Positions 17,473 to 24,227 of a DNA stretch of 64,000 bases are shown here, piece after piece (positions within the stretch are counted from its first letter, which is position 1; the number at the start of each line of letters is the position of its first letter). The notes under the pieces were generated by a model that worked only from the letters and a program-made list of their open reading frames with translations, made no database searches and was not told the origin of the DNA. The translations under genes and the position numbers were made by a program. The DNA is from Amycolatopsis sp. 2-15 (GTDB taxonomy: Bacteria; Actinomycetota; Actinomycetes; Mycobacteriales; Pseudonocardiaceae), in NCBI RefSeq assembly GCF_030285625.1, contig NZ_CP127294.1, positions 4,436,501 to 4,500,500 on the forward strand. The letters are read 5' to 3'.

Positions 17473-18504
17473 GTGACGACTTACGCGATCGTGGGATCCG
17501 GCTGGCGCGCGGAGTACTTCTGGCGGCTCGCGGACGAGCTCGACTGCCTCGGCGTGGTGTCGCGCCGGCCCCAGGACCTGCCCGTGCCCGTGTTCACCTC
17601 GCTCGACGAGTGTCTCCGGCACAAGCCCGACTTCGTGGTGACGGCGGTGCCGTGGCAGGTCACTCCCGGCTTGATCCGCGAGCTGGTGGGCCGCGGGGTG
17701 CCGGTGCTCGCGGAGACGCCGCCCGCGCCGCACCTGGACGGCCTCCGGGCGCTGTGGCACGACGTCGGCGAGAGTGGTCTGGTCCAGGTCGCCGAGCAGT
17801 ACAGCCGGATGCCCGCCCACGCAGCCCGCATCGCGCTGGCCCGCTCGGGCGTGATCGGCGACATCACGCGCGTCGACGTGTCCTCCACGCACCAGTACCA
17901 CGCCGTGTCCTCCATGCGGACCTTCCTCGGCGCCGGCCGTGGCCCGGTGGAGGTACGGGCCACGCGGACCACCGCGTTGCTGGCGGACCCGCTTTCCCGC
18001 GCGGGCTGGGCCGAGGAAGTCGAGACCAAGCCCGCGGTCACCACGTTCGCCACGGTGGTCTTCGAAGAGGGCCTCGGCGTCTACGACTTCACCGACAACC
18101 AGTGGCACAACCAGCTCCTGCACCGCCGCCTCCTCGTCCGCGGCACCCGCGGCGAGCTGGCCGACCAGGACGTCCTGCGGCTGACCGCCGACCGCACCAT
18201 CGTCCACACCCCGATCGTCCGCCGCCAGACCGGCTACGACCTCGACCTCGACGGCTTCGACACCGATCACCTCACATTCGGCGCCGAGGTCCTGTACCGG
18301 AACCCATACCAGGGCCGCCGCTGGAACGACGAGGAGATCGCCATCGCCACCCTGCTGGCCGACACCGGCACCTGGGTCCGCGACGAAGGCCCGCCGCCGT
18401 ACCCGCTGGCCGACGGGATCGAGGACCACCGGATCGCGCTGGCCATCGAGGAGGCGGCGGACCGGGACACGGTGGTGCGGACGGGGCCGGAAGCCTGGCA
18501 CTGA
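17473..18504 (+). CDS. Gfo/Idh/MocA family oxidoreductase
   Basis: A 343-residue NAD(P)-dependent dehydrogenase-fold protein. The N-terminal Rossmann part begins YAIVGSGWRAEYFWRLA, and VTAVPWQVTPGLIRELVGRGVPVLAETPPA corresponds to the conserved beta-strand and ExP motif (EKP in many members, ETP here). The C-terminal half is the family's alpha/beta dimerisation domain. The Glu-Thr-Pro in place of Glu-Lys-Pro removes the usual catalytic lysine, so activity may be altered or the protein may be non-catalytic. The N-terminal glycine motif GSGW is also atypical of GxGxxG. GTG start at 17473. It lies 170 bp upstream of the alpha-mannosidase on the same strand, suggesting a sugar-related role. Confidence 0.8.
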   Translation: MTTYAIVGSGWRAEYFWRLADELDCLGVVSRRPQDLPVPVFTSLDECLRHKPDFVVTAVPWQVTPGLIRELVGRGVPVLAETPPAPHLDGLRALWHDVGESGLVQVAEQYSRMPAHAARIALARSGVIGDITRVDVSSTHQYHAVSSMRTFLGAGRGPVEVRATRTTALLADPLSRAGWAEEVETKPAVTTFATVVFEEGLGVYDFTDNQWHNQLLHRRLLVRGTRGELADQDVLRLTADRTIVHTPIVRRQTGYDLDLDGFDTDHLTFGAEVLYRNPYQGRRWNDEEIAIATLLADTGTWVRDEGPPPYPLADGIEDHRIALAIEEAADRDTVVRTGPEAWH

Positions 18505-18520
18505 GCTGTCGGAACACGCC

Positions 18521-18534
18521 TGACAACGGTGCCA
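18521..18534. promoter_or_regulatory. degenerate second copy of LacI-type operator
   Basis: TGACAACGGTGCCA matches 12 of 14 positions of the perfect palindrome at 18645-18658, 124 bp downstream. Two-site looping is common for LacI-type regulators. This copy is imperfect, so confidence is modest. Confidence 0.35.
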
Positions 18535-18644
18535 GTGGTCTGCACCACCGGAACCGATTCAGTTGCCTGGTGAATCGGCCACTGGTACGGCCGGTGGATT
18601 GACGGAAGTGCACCGAGCGGACAAAGATCGTAGACACCCCGATC

Positions 18645-18658
18645 TGACAACGTTGTCA
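18645..18658. promoter_or_regulatory. perfect 14-bp palindrome TGACAACGTTGTCA, LacI-family operator
   Basis: TGACAACGTTGTCA is a perfect palindrome with the central CG typical of LacI/GalR-family operators, 15 bp upstream of the GH92 alpha-mannosidase start. Actinobacterial glycoside hydrolase genes are often controlled by such sites. No LacI-type regulator is encoded in this window, so the regulator acts in trans. Confidence 0.75.
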
Positions 18659-18673
18659 CCCGAAAGGAACGCG

Positions 18674-21043
18674 ATGAGAGCGCGGAAACGCGTGTTCGCC
18701 GCCTTGGTGCTCGCCGGAGCCGTGGCCACGGCGGCCACGACCACGGCCACCACGGCTCAGGCCCAGAGCAGCAAGTTCGCCGACGACCCCACGACGCTCG
18801 TCGACACCAGCATCGGCAACAACGGCGACGGGACGACGTTCCCGGGCGCCGCGGTGCCGTTCGGGATGGTGCAGCTGAGTCCCGACACGCAGCTGAACCA
18901 GTACGCGTCCTACGACTACAAGCAGGACACCATCCTCGGCTTCAGCCATACGCACCTGTCGGGTGTCGGCTGCCAGACGATGGGCAACTTCCGCTTCATG
19001 CCGACCACCGGGGCCGTCACCTCGTCGGACCCGGCGGCCTACGGCGCGAAGTTCAGCCATGCCAACGAAACCCGCGCGCCCGGCTACTACGGCGTGAAGT
19101 TCGACAACGGCATCCAGGCCGAGCTCACCGCGACGCAGCGCACCGGCCAGCACCGCTACACCTACCCCGCCGGCTCGGGACCCGAGAACGTGCTCATCGA
19201 GGTCGGCGAGAGCAACGGCTCCACCTACGCCGGCGACGTCCACGTGGTCGGCGACGACACCGTCGAAGGCTGGCTGCAGGGCGGCAACTTCTGCGGCGAG
19301 ACGGGCAAAGAGCGCTACCGGATCTTCTTCAGCGCCAAGTTCGACCGCAAGTTCGCGAGCTTCGGCACCTGGACCGACGGCACCCTCACCCCGAACCAGC
19401 GCGACGCGTCCCGCGGCACCAAGCGCGCCGGCGCCTACCTGACGTTCGACCCCGGCAAGGGTGACCAGGTCGGCGCGTCGGTCGGCTTGTCCTACACCTC
19501 GGTCGACGGCGCCCGGCTCAACCGCAAGGCCGAGCAGCCCAAGTCTTTTGACAAGGCGCGTTCACAGGCGCACAACACTTGGGAGAACGAGCTCAACGGC
19601 ATGCGGGTGGCTGGTGGAACAACACCAGATCAGCGTACGTATTACACCGCGCTCTACCACTCGCTGCTGCACCCGTCGATCGGGTCCGATGTGGACAACC
19701 GCTACCGCGGCTTCGACGACCAGGTGCACAAGGCGGATTCGACGTACTACCAGATGTTCTCGCTCTGGGACACCTACCGTTCGCAGAACCAGCTCGTCGC
19801 GCTGCTGCACCCGGACAAGGCCGCCGACATGGCCAAGTCCGTGCTGCACATCTACCAAGACGGCGGCTGGCTACCACGCTGGGGCCTCGGCAACAGCGAG
19901 ACCAACGTGATGAGCGGCGACCCCATTACCCCGTGGGTCGTGGACCTCTACAACCGCGGCCTGCTCGACAACCGCACCGCGCACGGCCTGTTCGACGCGC
20001 TCTGGAAGAACGCCAACGAGGTCCCCGCCGACCAGTCGATCTTCCGCGGCCGCGACGGCAACCCGTCGTATGTCCAGAACGGCTGGGTCGCCTACCAGAA
20101 CCTGCCCGGCTACACCTACGGTGACAGCCGCCAGGCCGGCTCCGCCACGCTGGAGTACGCGCTGGGCGACTGTTCGCTTTCCACCATGGCATCGGGCCTG
20201 GGTTACCAGGACAAGGCGAAAACTCTCGCCTCCCGCTGTGACAACTTCACCAAGCTGTGGGACCCGACGATCACCTCACAGGGCTTCAACGGCTTCCCTG
20301 TCCCGAAGAACGCGGACGGCTCGGCGGTCGGCAACCCCGACCCCACCCAGACCAACGCGTTCCACGAAGGCACCGCGTGGCAGTACCAGTGGATGGGCCA
20401 GCAGGACCCGCAGACCCTCTTCGGGCTGATGGGCGGCGCTGGACAGGCCGAGCAGCGGCTCGACAAGTTCTTCGACATGCCCACCGTGCTCACCGACCCG
20501 GCGAAGGCCGCCTCGGACTCCTGGGTGACGGGCGCCTACGACTACCACAACGCCTTCGCCTTCAACCCCAACAACGAGCCCGACTTCGCCGCCCCGTGGC
20601 TGTACACGTGGACCAGCGCGCCGTGGAAGACGTCGGCCGTGCTGCGCGCCCTGCGCACGCTCTTCACCGACAACGTCTACGGCATGCCCGGCAACGACGA
20701 CCTCGGCGCCACCTCGTCGCTGCTCGTCTTCGCCATGGCCGGCATCTTCGAGGCCCAGCCGGGCTCCGCGACCTACGTGGTCACCGCGCCCATGTTCGAC
20801 AAGGTCGAGATCCGGCCCGAGCACGGCCGCACGATCACCATCGAGGCCCCGGGCGCCAGCGCTTCGAAGCTGCAGTACGTGTCCTCGGTCAAGACCGACG
20901 GCCCGGGCAACGGCGGCAAGCTGCGGCAGAGCTGGTTGTCGCACAAGGACCTGCTGCGCGCGGGAACGATCAAGATTCAGCTCTCGGACACCCCGACGAG
21001 CTGGGGCGTCAACGCCGGTCCGCCGGCGGTGGCGCGCGCCTGA
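18674..21043 (+). CDS. secreted GH92 alpha-mannosidase (putative alpha-1,2-mannosidase)
   Basis: A 789-residue glycoside hydrolase family 92 enzyme with a signal peptide (RKRVFAALVLAGAVATAA, cleavage near AQAQ). GH92 landmarks are NNGDGTTFPGAAVPFGMVQLS, GFSHTHLSG, MFSLWDTYRSQ, the catalytic-domain stretch NAFHEGTAWQYQW, and TSSLLVFAMAGIFEAQPG near the C-terminus. The family is calcium-dependent and inverting, trimming mannosides from glycans or mannans outside the cell. ATG 18674 follows GAAAGGA. A perfect LacI-type operator lies just upstream, implying induction by a sugar, and a strong terminator follows. Linkage specificity cannot be fixed from sequence alone. Confidence 0.92.
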   Translation: MRARKRVFAALVLAGAVATAATTTATTAQAQSSKFADDPTTLVDTSIGNNGDGTTFPGAAVPFGMVQLSPDTQLNQYASYDYKQDTILGFSHTHLSGVGCQTMGNFRFMPTTGAVTSSDPAAYGAKFSHANETRAPGYYGVKFDNGIQAELTATQRTGQHRYTYPAGSGPENVLIEVGESNGSTYAGDVHVVGDDTVEGWLQGGNFCGETGKERYRIFFSAKFDRKFASFGTWTDGTLTPNQRDASRGTKRAGAYLTFDPGKGDQVGASVGLSYTSVDGARLNRKAEQPKSFDKARSQAHNTWENELNGMRVAGGTTPDQRTYYTALYHSLLHPSIGSDVDNRYRGFDDQVHKADSTYYQMFSLWDTYRSQNQLVALLHPDKAADMAKSVLHIYQDGGWLPRWGLGNSETNVMSGDPITPWVVDLYNRGLLDNRTAHGLFDALWKNANEVPADQSIFRGRDGNPSYVQNGWVAYQNLPGYTYGDSRQAGSATLEYALGDCSLSTMASGLGYQDKAKTLASRCDNFTKLWDPTITSQGFNGFPVPKNADGSAVGNPDPTQTNAFHEGTAWQYQWMGQQDPQTLFGLMGGAGQAEQRLDKFFDMPTVLTDPAKAASDSWVTGAYDYHNAFAFNPNNEPDFAAPWLYTWTSAPWKTSAVLRALRTLFTDNVYGMPGNDDLGATSSLLVFAMAGIFEAQPGSATYVVTAPMFDKVEIRPEHGRTITIEAPGASASKLQYVSSVKTDGPGNGGKLRQSWLSHKDLLRAGTIKIQLSDTPTSWGVNAGPPAVARA

Positions 21044-21048
21044 CAAGT

Positions 21049-21082
21049 CCGGGGTTGCGGTCCAACAGGGCCGCAACCCCGG
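21049..21082 (+). terminator. terminator hairpin after GH92 gene
   Basis: CCGGGGTTGCGG and CCGCAACCCCGG form a perfect 12-bp stem with a 10-base loop, starting 5 bases after the alpha-mannosidase stop. It also lies about 20 bases past the end of the convergent DUF397 gene. Confidence 0.75.
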
Positions 21083-21104
21083 GCTTCAGTGTTGCCGCAC
21101 TGCT

Positions 21105-21281
21105 TCAGTGCTTCGCCTGCAACGCGGCCAGCACGCCCTGCCACGCTTCGCGCGAGACGGTGAGTTGTCCCGCTTCGCGATTCTTGGTGTCCCGGACACC
21201 GATCTCTTCCGAGACTGCCACCTCAACGCAGGCGGATTCCTGCTGGCTGTAGGACGACTTCCGCCACAGGGCAGTCTGCAT
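21105..21281 (-). CDS. DUF397 family small protein
   Basis: A 58-residue protein read from ATG 21281 to TGA 21105. WRKSSYSQQESACVEVAVSE followed by VRDTKN carries the DUF397 signature (W.KSSYS, CVEVA, VRD.K). It is immediately downstream of an Scr1-domain helix-turn-helix gene on the same strand (13-bp gap), the standard partner arrangement in actinomycetes, where such pairs act in regulation of development and have been proposed as toxin-antitoxin-like. The upstream part of the protein is GC-poorer than neighbours. Molecular function of DUF397 proteins is not settled. Confidence 0.85.
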   Translation of the reverse strand: MQTALWRKSSYSQQESACVEVAVSEEIGVRDTKNREAGQLTVSREAWQGVLAALQAKH

Positions 21282-21294
21282 GTCTGGCCTCCGT

Positions 21295-22134
21295 CTACCT
21301 TGCTGCCTCCGCGATCAACTCGCGGCTGGCGTCCTCGCTCAATGCCTCTCCTGCGAGAAGCTTAGCAAGGCGCTGATAAAGGCCCCAATCCTTATCATTG
21401 CTGAGGAACGACGTAGTGCTGTGCTGCTCCAGCAGGACAATCGGATCGCGATGCTTGTATTGATAAAGCACGAATGAGCCAGTCATTCCGGGGTGCCATC
21501 GAAGTGGTCGGGGCAAGATCCTCAGGTTGATGTTGGCACGGCTCGACATCGCCAGCAGGTGATCCATTTGATCGGACATGACCCAGTCCGGGGCAATCGG
21601 CTCATCGAAAGCGTGGATGCTGACGATTGCTGAATACTTTACTGGTTCGATACCGGTGAGAATATTTTGCCGGTCGAGGCGAACTCGAATACGCGCATCG
21701 GCTTGCTGAGGAGTCAGACCTTCTTCGAAGATTGCGCGAGCATAGTCGGGTGTCTGCAGTAGTCCGGGAATGACATTGAGCGTCCACTCGGTGATTGCGC
21801 TCGCACCCTGCTCGCATTGCAGGAGTGTGGTCAATCCCGGCGTTAGTTCGGCTTGTCCGTCCGCTAGCCAGTTCGGATCGCGTACATGCCTGGCCAGGTC
21901 CATGATCCGGCGCTTCGGCTCGCCGATCACCCGCAGATAGCCCAGCAGGGTCGCCACGTCCTCGGTGGACGGCATGCGGGTTCCGGCTTCCCAGTGCGCG
22001 ACGAGACTCGGGTTCAGGTCGAGTGCCCGAGACAGTTCGCGGAGGCCGAACTTCTTCGCTTCGCGCACTTCGCGCAGCGCCGCACCCAGCGCCACGGCGC
22101 GCGGGGTGCCAGAAGGCTTGGTCATGGGCGTCAT
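21295..22134 (-). CDS. XRE family regulator with Scr1 (DUF5753) domain
   Basis: About 279 residues. The N-terminal helix-turn-helix (LREVREAKKFGLRELSRALDLNPSLVAHWEAGTRMP, in two stretches about residues 20-60) is followed by an Scr1/DUF5753 domain (ALLQ-type WTLNVIPGLLQTPDYARAIF, MSDQMDHLLAM, ILP and GSFVLYQY). It is paired with DUF397 at 21105. Codon usage is clearly less GC-rich than flanking genes (for example many A/T third positions around 21360-21700), suggesting recent acquisition. Several in-frame ATGs lie together (22155, 22137, 22134, 22125) with no ribosome site, so the start is uncertain and the transcript may be leaderless. WhiJ-like proteins belong to this group. Confidence 0.85.
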   Translation of the reverse strand: MTPMTKPSGTPRAVALGAALREVREAKKFGLRELSRALDLNPSLVAHWEAGTRMPSTEDVATLLGYLRVIGEPKRRIMDLARHVRDPNWLADGQAELTPGLTTLLQCEQGASAITEWTLNVIPGLLQTPDYARAIFEEGLTPQQADARIRVRLDRQNILTGIEPVKYSAIVSIHAFDEPIAPDWVMSDQMDHLLAMSSRANINLRILPRPLRWHPGMTGSFVLYQYKHRDPIVLLEQHSTTSFLSNDKDWGLYQRLAKLLAGEALSEDASRELIAEAAR

Positions 22135-22229
22135 CATACGTAATCGGATGATCACCCGGGTCGCCGTTGCCGTTTACCGCTGTGCACAGAAGGCTAACGT
22201 CAGCACGTTGCTGAATAGGGGAGACCGCT

Positions 22230-22424
22230 GTGTTGAGATGGCAGCAGGCCGAGGGAAAACGGCATGCCCTTGAAGGGCCTTTCGCGCCGCGTCCGGAGGA
22301 ATCGTTCGTCGCGTTGTGCGGGGTGGAGGTGACCGTGGCACGGGAGGATGTTCCGCAGCTCGGCGGGAATTGGTTCGATCCGACGTGTGCGGTGTGTTCG
22401 TCGGCTTGGCTGAGCCGCACGTGA
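22230..22424 (+). CDS. small zinc-module protein
   Basis: A 64-residue protein starting at GTG 22230 after AGGGGAGACC. It has a probable zinc site: His in GKRHALEG, Cys in ALCGVEV and the pair TCAVC near the end. Proteins of this look (RWQ.AEGKRHA, ALCG, C..C) occur widely in Pseudonocardiaceae, typically near Scr1/DUF397 genes, and have no assigned function. It is divergent from the Scr1 regulator. Its stop overlaps the GTG start of the next gene by 4 bases (GTGA), so translation is coupled. Confidence 0.65.
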   Translation: MLRWQQAEGKRHALEGPFAPRPEESFVALCGVEVTVAREDVPQLGGNWFDPTCAVCSSAWLSRT

Positions 22425-22834
22425 ACGACATCTTGCTGCTCGAGCGGATCCGGGATCTGCACGCCTCGCTGGCCACGGATCTGGCGTTCCTGGCGCGCAC
22501 GTTCGAGGAAAACCTGCCGCGCCCGGACGCGCTGCGCGACCTCGGCGAGCGGCTGCTCGACCTGGGTGGCGCGCTCGTGACCAGGTCGGACGAGCTGAAC
22601 GCGGCCATCCTCGCGGTGCTGCCGCCCGACGGGTGGCTGCCCGAGGCCGGCACGCGCCGGCATGTGGTCGGGCTGGTGCACCAGGTGGGGCCGAGGCCGT
22701 TGCGGTGCGGGAACGTGTTCCTGGCGTTGTGCGGTTCGGCGTGTTACCCGTTCTACGGCCGCGACGCCACGAACCGCGCGGCGCGCCACCAAAGGTGCGA
22801 ATCGTGCCAGGCCCGGGGCTCGTCCCGAGCGTGA
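22421..22834 (+). CDS. second zinc-module protein, translationally coupled
   Basis: A 137-residue protein; GTG at 22421 overlaps the preceding stop. The N-terminal two thirds look alpha-helical (LLLERIRDLHASLATDLAFLARTFEENL). The C-terminal third repeats the module of the upstream protein: His in VHQVG, ALCGSAC, then HQRCESCQ. The shared order His, LCG, CxxC suggests both proteins bind zinc in the same way and may work together. No enzymatic motif and no confident family name. Ends 27 bases before the DUF2127 gene, so the three genes may be one operon. Confidence 0.6.
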   Translation: MNDILLLERIRDLHASLATDLAFLARTFEENLPRPDALRDLGERLLDLGGALVTRSDELNAAILAVLPPDGWLPEAGTRRHVVGLVHQVGPRPLRCGNVFLALCGSACYPFYGRDATNRAARHQRCESCQARGSSRA

Positions 22835-22861
22835 CCGGCGGTTTTCGTGTTGGCTGGACCG

Positions 22862-23410
22862 ATGGCGGAGCCGAACCAGGAGAAGCAGCAGAAGACGAGC
22901 ACCGAGCGGCTGTTCCGGATCGCGATCGCGCTCAAAGGGCTCGACGGCGCGCTGCAGCTGGTCGGGGCGCTGATCCTGGCGTTCATCCCGTCGACGGTGG
23001 TCACCGGCTTCACCCATGCCGTGATCACGCGCGACCTGCTGGGCGACCCGTCGGGCACGCTCGCCCACCACCTGGAGCTCGCGACCGAGCACTTCGTGGA
23101 CGGCGGGACGAAAACGTTCGCGGTCGCGTACCTGCTGGCCCACGGCGTGATCAAGCTGGCGCTGGTGTTCGCGCTCTCGCGCAAGTGGGTGCGGGCGTAC
23201 CCGGTGGCGATGGTGGTGCTGGGTGCGTTCGTGGTCTACGAGGTGTGCCGGGCGATCGACACGCATTCGATCGCGTTGCCGTTCTTCGCGGCACTCGACG
23301 CGGTGATCATCGTGCTCGTCTACCGCGAATACCGGCAGCTGCGCCGGGAACGCGCCGATCAGCGTGGATCAGGCAGCTCGGATTCAGGCAACGCTGGACC
23401 AGGCAGCTGA
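22862..23410 (+). CDS. DUF2127 family membrane protein
   Basis: A 182-residue integral membrane protein of the DUF2127 type. It has hydrophobic segments around residues 25-45 (ALQLVGALILAFIPSTVV), 85-110 (FAVAYLLAHGVIKLALVFAL), 115-135 and 145-165, and the conserved AHGVIKL. ATG 22862 is chosen; an in-frame GTG lies at 22847. The last 27 bases overlap the end of the convergent phosphatase gene. Function unknown; the family is confined mostly to bacteria with no described activity. Confidence 0.7.
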   Translation: MAEPNQEKQQKTSTERLFRIAIALKGLDGALQLVGALILAFIPSTVVTGFTHAVITRDLLGDPSGTLAHHLELATEHFVDGGTKTFAVAYLLAHGVIKLALVFALSRKWVRAYPVAMVVLGAFVVYEVCRAIDTHSIALPFFAALDAVIIVLVYREYRQLRRERADQRGSGSSDSGNAGPGS

Positions 23411-24106
23411 GGGAAATCGTTCGGTGACGATGGCGGCCACGTCCACCTGCGGCTGTTCGACGAAGAGCGCGGTGGCGTTGTCGGTGCCGCCGAGGGTGAT
23501 GGCCGTCTCGACCAGCGCTGCGGCGCCGCGCGCGGGGTCGGCGAGGATCTCGTCGATGGTGGCGGGCGGAAGGACCTTGTGCACGCCGTCGCTGGTGAGC
23601 AGCAGGCCGCCGCCGACGACCTCCGTCGTGCTGATCTCGTCGGGCTTCGTGGTGCGCACGCTCGTGGTGACCATGTGCTCCATGCGCGGCGAGTACGGCT
23701 GGTGGCGCGCGCGGAAGTACTCGGCCAGCGTGTGGTCGGTGGTGAGCTTGCGGATCATGGTGCCGTCCCAGGCATACGCGCGGGAATCGCCGACCCGCGC
23801 GATGCGGTAGCCGCCGGGGAAGGGCATGGCGACCACGAGCACGGCGTCGCCGGTGCCGCCGAGCTCGCGCAGGGCGCGCTGGGCGTTGAGGATCGCCGCG
23901 ACGGGCCCGCTCTGCACGGGCGTGCGCGCGGCGGCCGCGGCGGCGGTCTGTGCGGCGCGGCCGGCGCCGGGGTCGTCGCCGACGCCGTCGGCGAGCGCGA
24001 AGGTGATCCCGGGCGCGCCGGCGACGGCGTAGGCGCTCACGGCGTCGGCGTTGCGCTCGCGGGGGCCCTGGGCGCTGGCGGTGTGCCAGCGTGGGTATCC
24101 GGCCAT
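23384..24106 (-). CDS. PP2C-type serine/threonine phosphatase
   Basis: A 240-residue soluble phosphatase. PP2C metal-binding and catalytic motifs are visible: FALADGVGDD, RVGDSRAYAW, LLLTSDGVHKVL and GGTDNATALFV. These would reverse Hanks-type Ser/Thr kinase phosphorylation. The Asp pair that holds two metals is intact, and the protein is of minimal length with no extra domain or membrane anchor. No kinase gene is adjacent. Starts at ATG 24106; the gene converges with and slightly overlaps the DUF2127 gene. Confidence 0.82.
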   Translation of the reverse strand: MAGYPRWHTASAQGPRERNADAVSAYAVAGAPGITFALADGVGDDPGAGRAAQTAAAAAARTPVQSGPVAAILNAQRALRELGGTGDAVLVVAMPFPGGYRIARVGDSRAYAWDGTMIRKLTTDHTLAEYFRARHQPYSPRMEHMVTTSVRTTKPDEISTTEVVGGGLLLTSDGVHKVLPPATIDEILADPARGAAALVETAITLGGTDNATALFVEQPQVDVAAIVTERFPSAAWSSVA

Positions 24107-24227
24107 CGTGACCTCCCGGGTGTTCGCGACTTCCCCCTTGCCCTCTCCAGACTGCGCCCGTTTCCTGGGAGCATCCTGAGGAGCGGCTGGTTTTCCCCTG
24201 TTGGCCTAAACCTCTGCCTCCACGTGG

